Assembly (NCBI RefSeq): GCF_028736115.1
Contig: NZ_CP117877.1
Span: forward strand, 4,402,001 to 4,466,000
From: Mucilaginibacter sp. KACC 22063
GTDB taxonomy: Bacteria; Bacteroidota; Bacteroidia; Sphingobacteriales; Sphingobacteriaceae
Reading direction: 5' to 3'
DNA: 64,000 nt
Of the stretch, positions 32,978 through 41,714 are shown piece by piece. The notes beneath the pieces are model-generated. The model worked only from the letters and a program-made list of their open reading frames with translations. It did not search any database and was not told the DNA's origin. Made by a program: the position numbers and the translations under genes. Position 1 is the first letter of the stretch. Every line of letters starts with the position of its first letter.

Positions 32978-33698
32978 TAAAAATAAAGTTTGATTCTTCC
33001 TGGTTTATAAAATCAACTAATTTGTTGTTTTCATAAACTTTTGCAATATAACCTATTTCTTTAAGATAGTCCATTACTACCTGACGCATTTCGTTGGCCC
33101 ACAACTCGCAATAAATTACCGGCTTATGCTTGGTTAACAGCTGCTGCGCACCCTTAAGTACATAGTATTCAAAGTTTTCTACATCTATTTTAATACCCGC
33201 AATTTTTTGTACTACCTGCAGTTCAGCAAGGTCGTCAAGCCTTTTTACCGGCACTGAGATTATCTCACCCTCATTAGGGTCATCGGTTGCCTCATTAAAC
33301 ACATGACAAAGCCCCTGCATTTTAACACCGTTAATAACCGGTATCACCATTTTTAATTCGCCGGGCGCATCAGCCAAACCAATCTCGTGCAACACTACAT
33401 TTTTAAGCTTGTAGTGTTTAATAATACGCTTAAGGGCATTGATATTGGGCGGCACCGGCTCAAAAGAATGAAGTGTTAATGATGGAAACTTTTTAGCCAT
33501 AGGCACCGTGGTAATGCCAATATTTGCGCCTATATCTAACAAGGTGGTACCGGGTGGGATAAGATCTAAAAATTGCAGAAAACCACGCTCATACTTATCA
33601 TATTTGAGCATAAAGGCCTTAAACCGTGAAAAATAGTACAGGTAATTTTCGAATCCTAATAGTTTTTGAAGCGTTGAGATGATTGCTTTTTTCATCAA
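32967..33698 (-). CDS. FkbM family methyltransferase
   Basis: 243 residues. SAM-binding motif I LDIGANIGITTVPMAKKF at about 55-72 and the FkbM signature FEPVPPNINALKRI, then the acidic D-E motif KIDVENFEYYVLKGA (IKxDVExxExxVLKG) near 170 that defines the family. FkbM enzymes O-methylate sugars or small molecules; in a glycan neighbourhood methylation of a surface polysaccharide is likely. It is separated from the divergent glutamine-amidotransferase-like gene by 123 bases. A second, more distant FkbM-type gene lies at 37116. Substrate unknown. Confidence 0.88.
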   Translation of the reverse strand: MMKKAIISTLQKLLGFENYLYYFSRFKAFMLKYDKYERGFLQFLDLIPPGTTLLDIGANIGITTVPMAKKFPSLTLHSFEPVPPNINALKRIIKHYKLKNVVLHEIGLADAPGELKMVIPVINGVKMQGLCHVFNEATDDPNEGEIISVPVKRLDDLAELQVVQKIAGIKIDVENFEYYVLKGAQQLLTKHKPVIYCELWANEMRQVVMDYLKEIGYIAKVYENNKLVDFINQEESNFIFINE

Positions 33699-33782
33699 TA
33701 GGTTATATGCGTTTATTTTGGTTCGCTAAATATAAAATATAATTTCAGCTTAATTAATGTTTTAATATCTTTCGCAATTAGA

Positions 33783-33803
33783 AACCCTATCAGGGTTCCT
33801 GAT
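33783..33803 (+). promoter_or_regulatory. Two overlapping alternative hairpins
   Basis: AACCCT (33783-33788) can pair with AGGGTT (33792-33797), or ATCAGG (33789-33794) with CCTGAT (33798-33803); the two cannot form at once. They lie 19-39 bases before the ATG of the glutamine-amidotransferase-like gene. Confidence 0.35.
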
Positions 33804-33821
33804 CGCTTTATTAAGCAATAT

Positions 33822-34655
33822 ATGATTAACAAAAAGCAGCCTATAAAGGTTGCCGTATTAGATCTTTACAACGGTATTTCAAATACCGCAATAAGTGCTT
33901 TTGAAAAGCTGCTTACAGACTGTAAAAGCCTGCATGGGGCAGATATGGACTGGCAGGTATTTGATGTAAGGAAAAACACAGCTTTACCCGGCGATAAGTT
34001 CGATATTTATATATGCAGCGGCGGGCCGGGAAACCCATTTACGGCACATGAGGAATGGGACAAACGTTATTTTGAACTTATAGAATCGCTGGATAGGCAT
34101 AACCGCTCATCTGCTACCCGTAAAAAGTATGCGCTTTTTATTTGTCACTCTTTTCAACTGATGTGCAGGCAATATAATTTAGGAACAGTATGCCTGCGTA
34201 AAAAACCCGTTTATGGCATTGTGCCGGCAACCTTTGTTAATAACGGAAATGCCGATACCGTTTTCAACGGCCTGAACGACCCGTTCTACGTACTCGACTC
34301 GCGAAGCTGGCAGGTAATTAATCCGGATGAAAAAGTTTTTGAAAAAATGGGTGCACAATTATTAGCCATTGAACAGGGCACGGCCATTTCTGAAGCAGAA
34401 CCAGCCATGATGGCTATCCGCTTTTCGCCTTACTTTATAGGTACACAATTTCACCCCGAAGCGGAGCCTGCGGCTTTAAAAAATAATTTACTTACAGCTA
34501 CGCGTAAAAATGAGGTAATAACAGCACATGGCGAAGCGCACTACCATGAACTGCTGCGCCTTTTGAATAAACCATCAATACTTGGAGCAACATACGACAC
34601 TATAATACCCGGATTTTTAAAACAGGCAATTGACGGATTAAAAGCAATTGATTGA
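33822..34655 (+). CDS. Class I glutamine amidotransferase-like protein
   Basis: 277 residues. A GATase1 fold with oxyanion segment YICSGGPGNP (64-72), nucleophile position Cys108 in FICHSFQLMC and the triad partners His211/Glu213 in GTQFHPEAEP. The usual nucleophile elbow G-x-C-x-G is altered: the residues before and after Cys are Phe and Ser. The C-terminal 50 residues beyond the triad are not typical of TrpG or GuaA and no synthase domain is fused. It may hydrolyse glutamine for an unknown partner, or another substrate. It sits alone between glycan genes and typA. Function open. Confidence 0.6.
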   Translation: MINKKQPIKVAVLDLYNGISNTAISAFEKLLTDCKSLHGADMDWQVFDVRKNTALPGDKFDIYICSGGPGNPFTAHEEWDKRYFELIESLDRHNRSSATRKKYALFICHSFQLMCRQYNLGTVCLRKKPVYGIVPATFVNNGNADTVFNGLNDPFYVLDSRSWQVINPDEKVFEKMGAQLLAIEQGTAISEAEPAMMAIRFSPYFIGTQFHPEAEPAALKNNLLTATRKNEVITAHGEAHYHELLRLLNKPSILGATYDTIIPGFLKQAIDGLKAID

Positions 34656-34715
34656 TAATTGTTTAACACAATATTTACAGGCTGGTAATGTGACGTTGCA
34701 ATTACTTGCAATTGC

Positions 34716-34746
34716 TTTAAAATTCAATAAATTAAGCTTACCTTTG
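34716..34746 (+). promoter_or_regulatory. Candidate typA promoter
   Basis: TACCTTTG (34739-34746) matches TAnnTTTG exactly; TTTA (34716-34719) lies 19 bases upstream in the place of the -33 TTTG. The implied transcript starts near 34753, about 16 bases before the ATG. Confidence 0.5.
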
Positions 34747-34768
34747 CGCAAAATTTAGAGGCATTTTC

Positions 34769-36583
34769 ATGCAAAATAAAATCCGCAATATTGCTATCAT
34801 AGCACACGTTGACCACGGCAAAACTACGCTGGTTGACAAAATCCTGCACAGTTGTGCCATTTTTCGTGACAACCAGGAAACAGGCGAGCTGATACTGGAC
34901 AACAACGATCTTGAGCGCGAACGTGGTATCACCATCGTTTCTAAAAACGTTTCTGTTCGTTACAAAGACGTAAAAATTAACATTATTGATACTCCGGGCC
35001 ACGCCGACTTTGGTGGCGAGGTTGAACGTGTACTTAAAATGGCTGACGGTGTATTGCTGCTTTGCGATGCATTTGAAGGCGCTATGCCTCAAACCCGTTT
35101 CGTAACACAAAAGGCATTGGCTTTAGGCCTTAAACCTATTGTGGTTGTAAATAAGGTAGATAAAGAAAACTGCCGTCCTGAAGAGGTTTATGAGCAGATA
35201 TTTGAACTTTTCTTTAACCTTGAAGCTACTGAAGAACAGCTTGACTTCCCGGTAATTTACGGTTCGTCAAAACAAGGTTGGATGAATACCGACTGGAAAG
35301 TTCCGACTGATAATATTTTTCCATTGATGGATGCCATTCTGGAAAACATTCCACCGGCTCCTATCAGCGAAGGTACTTTGCAAATGCAGATCACCTCGCT
35401 TGACTATTCATCATTTGTTGGCCGTATCGCTATTGGCCGTGTTGCCCGTGGTACTATTAAAGAAGGCCAGCCGGTATCTTTGGTTAAACGCGACGGTACT
35501 ATTCAAAAAACAAGAATTAAAGAGCTTTACACTTTTGAAGGCTTAGGTAAGGTTAAAGCTACCGAAGTACAATCTGGTGATATTTGCGCTGTTGTAGGTA
35601 TAGAAGGTTTTGATATTGGCGATACTATTGCCGATTTCGAAAAACCGGAACAACTGGAGGTCATCAAAATTGACGAGCCTACCATGAACATGTTGTTCAC
35701 GATCAACAACTCGCCGTTCTTTGGTAAAGAAGGTAAATTTGTTACCTCACGCCACCTGCGCGATCGTTTATACAAAGAGATGGAGAAAAACCTGGCGTTA
35801 AGGGTTGTAGAAACCGAATCGCCGGATGCATACCTGGTTTATGGCCGTGGTATCCTTCACTTATCTGTATTAATTGAAACCATGCGCCGCGAAGGTTACG
35901 AATTACAGGTAGGCCAGCCGCAGGTTATTGTTAAAGAGATTGACGGTGTTAAATGTGAGCCGGTCGAAACGCTGATTGTTGACGTACCTGGTGATGTTGC
36001 CGGTAAAGTAATTGAGCTGGTAACACAACGTAAAGGCGACCTGTTAGTGATGGAGCCTAAAGGCGACTTGCAACACTTAGAATTTGATATCCCTGCACGT
36101 GGTATCATTGGTTTACGTAATAACGTATTAACTGCTACTGGCGGCGAGGCCATTATGGCACACCGTTTTAAAGCATACGAACCATGGAAAGGTCAGATCC
36201 CTGGCCGCTTAAATGGTGTATTGGTATCAATGGATACTGGTAAAACTACTGCTTTTGCTATTGATAAATTGCAGGACCGTGGCCGTTTCTTTATCGATCC
36301 GGGAGTTGATATTTACGAAGGACAGGTATTAGGCGAGCACATCCGTGATAATGATTTGGTGATTAACTTAACTAAAGGCAAGCAGTTAACCAACATGCGT
36401 GCATCAGGTAGTGATACCAACGTACGTATTGCTCCTGCTATCAAATTTTCGTTAGAAGAATCAATGGAATACATCCAGGCTGACGAGTACATCGAGGTTA
36501 CTCCACAAAGCATCCGTATTCGTAAAATCTATCTGAACGAAAACGAAAGAAAGATCAATGCTAAAAAGTTTGTAAACCAATAA
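34769..36583 (+). CDS. typA: Ribosome-associated translational GTPase BipA/TypA
   Basis: 604 residues, the family's length. G motifs: AHVDHGKTT (G1), RGITI (G2), DTPGHADFGGEV (G3), NKVDK (G4) and GSSKQG (G5). Domain II, EF-G-like domains and the BipA-specific C-terminal part (RASGSDTNVRIAPAIKFSLEESMEYI) follow. TypA binds the 70S ribosome in the GTP form and helps 50S assembly and growth under cold or stress. A purine-rich TAGAGG lies seven bases before the ATG. It has its own promoter candidate and a strong terminator, so it is a single-gene unit. Codon usage and length are ordinary. Confidence 0.97.
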   Translation: MQNKIRNIAIIAHVDHGKTTLVDKILHSCAIFRDNQETGELILDNNDLERERGITIVSKNVSVRYKDVKINIIDTPGHADFGGEVERVLKMADGVLLLCDAFEGAMPQTRFVTQKALALGLKPIVVVNKVDKENCRPEEVYEQIFELFFNLEATEEQLDFPVIYGSSKQGWMNTDWKVPTDNIFPLMDAILENIPPAPISEGTLQMQITSLDYSSFVGRIAIGRVARGTIKEGQPVSLVKRDGTIQKTRIKELYTFEGLGKVKATEVQSGDICAVVGIEGFDIGDTIADFEKPEQLEVIKIDEPTMNMLFTINNSPFFGKEGKFVTSRHLRDRLYKEMEKNLALRVVETESPDAYLVYGRGILHLSVLIETMRREGYELQVGQPQVIVKEIDGVKCEPVETLIVDVPGDVAGKVIELVTQRKGDLLVMEPKGDLQHLEFDIPARGIIGLRNNVLTATGGEAIMAHRFKAYEPWKGQIPGRLNGVLVSMDTGKTTAFAIDKLQDRGRFFIDPGVDIYEGQVLGEHIRDNDLVINLTKGKQLTNMRASGSDTNVRIAPAIKFSLEESMEYIQADEYIEVTPQSIRIRKIYLNENERKINAKKFVNQ

Positions 36584-36609
36584 TCGGTTATTACAATCAA
36601 AATATATCA

Positions 36610-36641
36610 AAGCCCTGTTGGTAACCAACAGGGCTTTTTTT
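36610..36641 (+). terminator. typA terminator
   Basis: Perfect 12-bp stem AAGCCCTGTTGG (36610-36621) / CCAACAGGGCTT (36625-36636) followed by a T-run to 36641, 26 bases after the typA stop. Confidence 0.95.
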
Positions 36642-36666
36642 GTTAACCTCACCCACGCTTTTATTT

Positions 36667-37115
36667 GTCATTGCGAGCGAAGCGTGGCAATCTTTACTTC
36701 GCTTTAAAAATCAGCGTACGCATTTATGCCTCACCCCAACCCTCTCCAAAAGGAGAGGGAGTTTTGATTCCCTTAAATTAACACCTCATTGCGATCCGCG
36801 CTTAGCGGAGAAGCAATCCCCGGCCATGCTGGTATCTACTATTTGTTATTGCGAACGAAGCGTGGCAATCTAAACTAAAAATCGTTGGAGAGCTTTACTT
36901 CGCTTTAAATATTAGCGTACGTGTTTATGCCTCACCTCCAACCCTCTCCTTCTGGAGAGGGAGTTGTTAGTCTCTTAGATTAAAGAGGAGATAAATCAAA
37001 ACGTCATTGCGATCCGCTGGTGGCGAAGCAATCCCCGGCAGTGCAGGTAGTTAATTATGTATCATTGCGAGCGAAGCGTGGCAATCTAAAATCCGTTAGC
37101 AATAAAAAATGATCT
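36667..37115. repeat. Tandem composite repeat array with copies of a gene 3' end
   Basis: No gene lies between typA and the FkbM-like gene. The array has roughly two and a half units of about 180-220 bases, each made of: a CATTGCGAGCGAAGCG...GGCAATC element (from 36669, 36847 and 37063); a copy of the downstream gene's last 29 bases (36693-36721, 36894-36921 and the true end at 37115-37143); a CTCACC...CCCTCTCC/GGAGAGGG hairpin (about 36730-36762 and 36931-36963); and a CATTGCGATCCGC...GAAGCAATCCCCGG element (36788, 37005). Copies differ by small changes and spacing is irregular. Confidence 0.8.
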
Positions 37116-37799
37116 TTACTTCACTTTAAATATCAGCGTACGCGGAGTTTTATATCCTAACTGCTCATACCCCTGATCGTGCAGAAAGCTGTAAATTTCA
37201 GAAGCATCAACCTTACCCGATTCATTATCCACATCTTCTACCAATAAATAAGCAGGGCGATATTTTTCCCAGTTGTTTGATTCTAATAGCTGGATATCCA
37301 AACCAGCTACGTCAATGCTCATAAAATCAATTACGGTAGCTTCTGGTAAGTGCTCATCCAGTAATTGAGATAACGGATAAATATCTACTTCGGCAGTCCC
37401 TACAACCTGGTAGCGTTCGTCGGTTGCGGCCTGGCTATCGGCCAGCTCTTTATCAAAAGTATTTAATGAAGGTTCTTTAAACTGATATAATGTGCGCTTT
37501 TCCCTTTCAGCACCAATACCAACGTTCAGGTTTTTATCGCGAACGCGGTATTGCTCAAAAAGGTTGATCGCATCCGGGGTAGGCTCAATATTAATACCCT
37601 GCCAACCCTGCTCATAAAAATATGCCGTGTTGGAATACCGGAAAGGGTGATGCGCACCTATGTCGATGAAAAAACCTTTATAATGATCAAAATCTACAAT
37701 GCTTTCGCTCAGCAGCGATCTTAAAATCATGTCTTCACCGTCTTGCGAGAAAGAGTTGCGCGGCTTAAAACCAGGGTATTTATTTTCTTCAGTAAACAT
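37116..37799 (-). CDS. FkbM-like methyltransferase
   Basis: 227 residues. N-terminal NSFSQDGEDMILRSLL (the SQ-x-GED motif of FkbM-like sugar methyltransferases), SAM motif GFFIDIGAHHPFRYSNTAYF, acidic INIEPTPDAINLF, and the family-typical IDFMSIDVAGLDIQLLESNNWEKYRPAYLLVE with the active-site-like FMSIDVAG. Likely methylates a sugar or glycan precursor. It is divergent from the flippase gene. Its 3' end is unusual: two copies of the last 29 bases lie downstream in the tandem repeat array, a trace of local duplication. The protein itself looks intact. Confidence 0.83.
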   Translation of the reverse strand: MFTEENKYPGFKPRNSFSQDGEDMILRSLLSESIVDFDHYKGFFIDIGAHHPFRYSNTAYFYEQGWQGINIEPTPDAINLFEQYRVRDKNLNVGIGAEREKRTLYQFKEPSLNTFDKELADSQAATDERYQVVGTAEVDIYPLSQLLDEHLPEATVIDFMSIDVAGLDIQLLESNNWEKYRPAYLLVEDVDNESGKVDASEIYSFLHDQGYEQLGYKTPRTLIFKVK

Positions 37800-37899
37800 A
37801 GTAATGGCCTTGGGGCTATATCCGTGGGCAAAATAACAAATTATAAAACACTAATGCTACTATACCACCGTTTATGCAGGCATACTATTTAACATTTTA

Positions 37900-37907
37900 T
37901 ACATTTG
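37900..37907 (+). promoter_or_regulatory. Candidate -7 box (TACATTTG) for the flippase gene
   Basis: Exact TAnnTTTG match ten bases before the ATG at 37918, implying a very short leader. No good -33 box at the usual spacing. Confidence 0.3.
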
Positions 37908-37917
37908 CTGCATAAAT

Positions 37918-39234
37918 ATGCGCTTACCTAACATTCCCGGTTTTGACCAGCAAGCTTTAGAAAAGTATTTTAAAAATACCGGGTGGTTGTTTATAGGCCG
38001 TATTGGCAGCCTTGCTATTAAAATGGTGGTGGGTATAGTGCTGGCCAATTACTTAGGCGCAACCCAAAATGGTGTAATAAACGGCGGCTTAGCTTACTTA
38101 TCATTTTTCGCGGCTATAGCTACGCTTGGTTTAGACCAGTACATTGTAAAAGAGCTGCATCAATATCCCGAAAACCGCGATGCTATTTTAGGGACCTCCT
38201 TCTGGATGAAGATAATGGCAGGCCTGTTGTGTATCCCTTTGATCTTTGCGGCATATCATATTTATCCGGCTAAGGCAACGCCTTATAGCTATGTCTTTAT
38301 CCTGTCGTTTACGGGTTTGGTGCAAGCTTTTAACGTCATCGATTCGTATTACCAGGCGCAGGTACAGTCAAAGTATATTATGCGTGTGCAGGTGATCGGC
38401 AATATCATCTCGGCAGCTATTAAGTTTATACTGGTATTGCTTAAATATCCGCTGGTATATTTCATCTATTCATACCTGTTTGATATCGTAATTCTTTCTA
38501 CCGGCTACTTTTTTACTTACCAATCGCAGGGGCGAAGCATTTTTAAGTGGGGCTTTGAAAGCAAGCTGGCTAAAAAGCTGCTTACTTATTCGTGGCCTTT
38601 GATCATTGCAGGTATCATGGTTTCGGTTTATATGAAGATAGACCAAATCATGCTGCAAAACATGAGCGGTGCAAAGGAGGCGGGTGCCTATGCAACGGTA
38701 GCTTCACTAAGCGAAGCCTGGAACTTTATCCCGTCAATAATTGTGTCGTCGCTTTTTCCGGCAATTTTAAATGCCAAGCGTGATGACGAACAGCGTTACA
38801 AAAAGCGCGTTCAAAACCTTTACGACCTGATGGTATACATCAGCCTGCCAACGGCCATCGTCATAACCTTTGCGGCACCGTTTATCTATACACTTTACAA
38901 ACACGAATATGCTTATGCCGCACCGGTACTATCGGTACATATATGGTCGGGGATATTTGTGTTTTTAGGCGTGGCCAGCAGCCAGCAACTGATCACCGAA
39001 AACTTAAACAAGCTTACCTTTATCCGCACAGGTTTCGGTGCTGTTGTAAACATTTTACTGAACCTGGTGCTTATTCCTAAAATGGGCATGATGGGGGCAG
39101 CTATAGCTACGCTGGTTGCTTATGCAAGCGCGACATTTTTACTATTGTTTATCCCCAAAACTTTCAGGCAGGGGGTAATGATGTTAAAATCTTTATTCTT
39201 AATTTCACTTATTCAAAAAATATTAAAGCGTTGA
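37918..39234 (+). CDS. Polysaccharide flippase (Wzx-type, MATE/MOP fold)
   Basis: 438 residues with twelve to fourteen membrane helices. Features of the polysaccharide transporter branch: TGWLFIGRIGSLAIKMVVGIVLANYLGATQNG near the N-terminus, YMKIDQIMLQNMSGAKEAGAY and the LAxA-like ASLSEAWNFIPSI loop, and NILLNLVLIPKMGMMGAAIATLVAY near the end. It would move lipid-linked oligosaccharide units across the inner membrane. First gene of a plus-strand set with a methyltransferase (overlap four bases) and later a glycosyltransferase. Exact substrate unknown. Divergent from the FkbM-like gene 37116-37799. Confidence 0.86.
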   Translation: MRLPNIPGFDQQALEKYFKNTGWLFIGRIGSLAIKMVVGIVLANYLGATQNGVINGGLAYLSFFAAIATLGLDQYIVKELHQYPENRDAILGTSFWMKIMAGLLCIPLIFAAYHIYPAKATPYSYVFILSFTGLVQAFNVIDSYYQAQVQSKYIMRVQVIGNIISAAIKFILVLLKYPLVYFIYSYLFDIVILSTGYFFTYQSQGRSIFKWGFESKLAKKLLTYSWPLIIAGIMVSVYMKIDQIMLQNMSGAKEAGAYATVASLSEAWNFIPSIIVSSLFPAILNAKRDDEQRYKKRVQNLYDLMVYISLPTAIVITFAAPFIYTLYKHEYAYAAPVLSVHIWSGIFVFLGVASSQQLITENLNKLTFIRTGFGAVVNILLNLVLIPKMGMMGAAIATLVAYASATFLLLFIPKTFRQGVMMLKSLFLISLIQKILKR

Positions 39235-39878
39235 GTATCATTTCATCACTAATAGAATTGGCTAAAAAGCCTGCAAGATTACGTTCTTTACTTTCTTTCA
39301 ATGGCAAAGGCTATTTAAGCGAAATAGGCTGGTTTAACGCTTTTGATAATAAAAAACCGGTTGATGCCGAAGGTAACCCTATACCGTGGGTAACTTACAG
39401 CTTTATTGATTTTATAAAAGAGCGCATTGGTAAGCAGCATACCGTATTTGAGTTTGGTTCAGGCAATTCAACCTTCTTTTATGCAAAGTATGCAGGCATT
39501 GTTGTATCGGTTGAGCATGATAAAGGCTGGTACGATTCGATTGCCAATAACCGCCCGGCCAACTCTGAAATTATATTTTGCGAACTAAAGAAAGACGGCG
39601 ACTACTGCCGTATGCCGGTTAAGCTTCAGGAAAAATTTGACATCATCATTGTTGACGGCCGCGACCGTGTTAATTGTTGTAAACAGGCAGTAGAGGCACT
39701 GTCTGAAAACGGTGTTGTAGTGCTTGATGATTCTGAACGCGAATTTTATAAACCAGGGATCGACTTTTTAACCAGTAAAGGCTTTAAACAATTGTCATTC
39801 AGCGGCATATCGCCCGGCTTGTTTTACCGTAAGTCAACTTCGATATTTTATAAAGAAAACAACTGTCTGGGTATCTAA
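39231..39878 (+). CDS. SAM-dependent methyltransferase-like protein (TTG start)
   Basis: 215 residues when started at TTG 39231-39233, which overlaps the flippase stop codon (TTGA), a typical translational coupling. There is no in-frame ATG before about residue 125, which would remove the SAM motif VFEFGSGNSTFFYAKYAG at 70-87; another TTG at codon nine is possible. Later motifs: VVSVEHDKGWYD, FDIIIVDGRDR (motif of class I enzymes) and ENGVVVLDDSERE. A role in glycan methylation is suggested by neighbours. A further specific family is not recognised. Confidence 0.75.
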   Translation: MSIISSLIELAKKPARLRSLLSFNGKGYLSEIGWFNAFDNKKPVDAEGNPIPWVTYSFIDFIKERIGKQHTVFEFGSGNSTFFYAKYAGIVVSVEHDKGWYDSIANNRPANSEIIFCELKKDGDYCRMPVKLQEKFDIIIVDGRDRVNCCKQAVEALSENGVVVLDDSEREFYKPGIDFLTSKGFKQLSFSGISPGLFYRKSTSIFYKENNCLGI

Positions 39879-39990
39879 AACACCTGATGCGCAAGGCTAA
39901 TTATTATTTTTAAGCACTTAAAAACATTTCTTTAACGTACTGTTTTTGAGATAAGGTTCAGTATCCGATCAACTTATCAAATTTCTATTG

Positions 39991-40893
39991 ATGCAGAAAC
40001 TTGCACCTATTGCATTATTTGTTTACAACCGGCCAGATCATACCCGCCGTACATTAAGCTATCTGCAAAAAAACCTGCTGGCAGAAGATTCGCGCCTGTA
40101 TATTTTCTCTGATGCGGCTAAAACACCAGCCGATGAGCAGAAAGTAAATGAAGTACGCGATATGCTGAAAAACGTCACCGGCTTTAAGGCAGTAAAAGTA
40201 GTTGAGCGTAAACAGAATATGGGGCTGGCGGCATCAATCATAGATGGCGTTAGTCAGCTGGTGAATGAGTACGGCAAAGTGATTGTGTTTGAAGACGACC
40301 TGCTTTCGTCCCCTTATACCCTGCAATATTTTAACGAGGCGCTTGACCGCTATGCCGACGAAGAAAAGGTGATGCATATCGGCGCTTATATGTATGACTT
40401 AAAAACACCCGACCTGCCGCAGACCTTTTTTTACCGTGCAGCAACCAGCTGGGGCTGGGCCACATGGGCACGTGCCTGGAAAAACTTTGAACCGGATGTT
40501 GATAAACTCATGGGCCAGTTTGACAAGGAAAAGATTAACGCCTTTTCTATTGATGGCACCATGAATTTCTGGAAGCAGATGCAGCAGTTTAAGGCTGGTA
40601 AAAATAACTCGTGGGCTATACGCTGGTATGCTTCTATATTTTTAAAGGGCGGCTTAACGCTCAACCCTTCCAAATCATTAATTCAAAACATCGGGCACGA
40701 TGGTACAGGGGTTCATTCAAACCTCGAAGATATCTATAATGTAAAACCGGCACAACAGCCCGTTACTGCCTTCCCCGATGCGATTGAAGAGCATAAGAAA
40801 ACTTACCAGGCTATCCGTAACTTCTTAAAAAATCGCAAAGGCAATCTATTGCAACGAATAGTGCGCTTTATTAATCAAAAGCTGAAAACTTAG
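39991..40893 (+). CDS. Glycosyltransferase (GT-A, GT2-like)
   Basis: 300 residues from ATG 39991 (a TTG just before it is not needed). APIALFVYNRPDHTRRTLSYLQKN is a GT-A opening, then KVIVFEDDLLSSPYTLQYFNEAL with a DxD-like EDD, and FFYRAATSWGWATWARAWKNF with the SWGWATWxR signature found in the sugar-transferase group of Bacteroidota glycan loci. It would transfer a sugar to a lipid-linked or protein-linked acceptor. Its stop codon directly abuts the stop codon of the convergent methyltransferase gene at 40894. Donor and acceptor unknown. 112 bases separate it from the methyltransferase upstream. Confidence 0.82.
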   Translation: MQKLAPIALFVYNRPDHTRRTLSYLQKNLLAEDSRLYIFSDAAKTPADEQKVNEVRDMLKNVTGFKAVKVVERKQNMGLAASIIDGVSQLVNEYGKVIVFEDDLLSSPYTLQYFNEALDRYADEEKVMHIGAYMYDLKTPDLPQTFFYRAATSWGWATWARAWKNFEPDVDKLMGQFDKEKINAFSIDGTMNFWKQMQQFKAGKNNSWAIRWYASIFLKGGLTLNPSKSLIQNIGHDGTGVHSNLEDIYNVKPAQQPVTAFPDAIEEHKKTYQAIRNFLKNRKGNLLQRIVRFINQKLKT

Positions 40894-41640
40894 TTATTTT
40901 GTAGCGGTTACCACTATGTATGGCGACAGGCGTTTGCTATCAACCGGGATGATTTTAGTGGCAATTTTACCGGCAAGCCAAAGTCCTTTAAAGAATACTT
41001 TTACAGATGATGGTTGCTGCGCTTTATTCTCCAACCAGATAGAGAATTTGCCATAATACCCCGATTTTACATTTTTTAAACCTAAAGCTTTGCAATAATC
41101 TGCAAGCAGCTGCGGGTTCATGCTATCGATATTATGCTTACTGTAATTTTCCGGATCATACTTGCGTTGCAGCCAACCGTTAACGCCGGTAAAATTAGGA
41201 AGCGTGATAAACAGGGTGCCTCCCGGTTTCAGGAAAGCGGCATGGCGGGCGATAATATCTTTAGTATCGTTAAAATGCTCAATTAACCCGCAAGACAATA
41301 CCAGATCGTATAAATTTTTAGGGCTGTAGCTGAACAGGTCGCCTTCAATAACCTCGATATCTTTTTCCTGCAGATCGTTGGCTGCCAGTACTTGTTTTAA
41401 GGTAGAAGGATGGATATAAAAATCGAACAACGAGGTGTCCAGGCCAAAATACTTTTTAAGAAATATGGCATAATAACCCGGAAAGCCGCCAAGTTCAATA
41501 GCGGTTTTAATCTCTTTGTTACCAAGTATCTCTTTTAAAAGTTTATGGAATGTATAATGAGCAGATACTTTAAATGCCAGCCCTTCTTTTGATTCCCAAT
41601 AATTAGCCCAGAAATTCCTGTCGGTAAGTTCGTTTCCCAT
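40894..41640 (-). CDS. Class I SAM-dependent methyltransferase
   Basis: 248 residues from ATG 41638-41640. The frame runs to an ATG at 41685 but that one lies within the T-run of the upstream gene's terminator, so the inner start is preferred. Features: IKTAIELGGFPGYYAIFLKKYF (motif I), IEVIEGDLFSYSP and LVLSCGLIEHFNDTKDII, typical of UbiE/COQ5-like folds, then KPGGTLFITLPNFTGV. A methyltransferase acting on a glycan or lipid is likely in this neighbourhood. C-terminal half has no known domain. Downstream neighbour is convergent with zero spacing. Confidence 0.8.
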   Translation of the reverse strand: MGNELTDRNFWANYWESKEGLAFKVSAHYTFHKLLKEILGNKEIKTAIELGGFPGYYAIFLKKYFGLDTSLFDFYIHPSTLKQVLAANDLQEKDIEVIEGDLFSYSPKNLYDLVLSCGLIEHFNDTKDIIARHAAFLKPGGTLFITLPNFTGVNGWLQRKYDPENYSKHNIDSMNPQLLADYCKALGLKNVKSGYYGKFSIWLENKAQQPSSVKVFFKGLWLAGKIATKIIPVDSKRLSPYIVVTATK

Positions 41641-41675
41641 CAGTGGGCAAATAAAAAGAAAATTTCTGATGTAGC

Positions 41676-41706
41676 GTAAAAACAAAGGGCGGTAAATTTA
41701 CCGCCC
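41676..41706 (-). terminator. Terminator of the tricorn-like gene
   Basis: Perfect 20-bp palindrome GGGCGGTAAATTTACCGCCC (41687-41706) followed on the minus strand by TTTGTTTTTAC. It lies between the stop of the tricorn-like gene and the methyltransferase start. Confidence 0.9.
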
Positions 41707-41714
41707 TCGTCTGT

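Noticed and set aside
36667..37115. CRISPR-like array
   Set aside because: Units are composite, irregular in length and contain copies of a gene end; there are no short identical repeats with unique spacers and no cas genes.
41641..41685. Upstream start for the methyltransferase at 41685
   Set aside because: The ATG lies in the T-run of the preceding terminator and adds residues with no family match; ATG 41640 is preferred.
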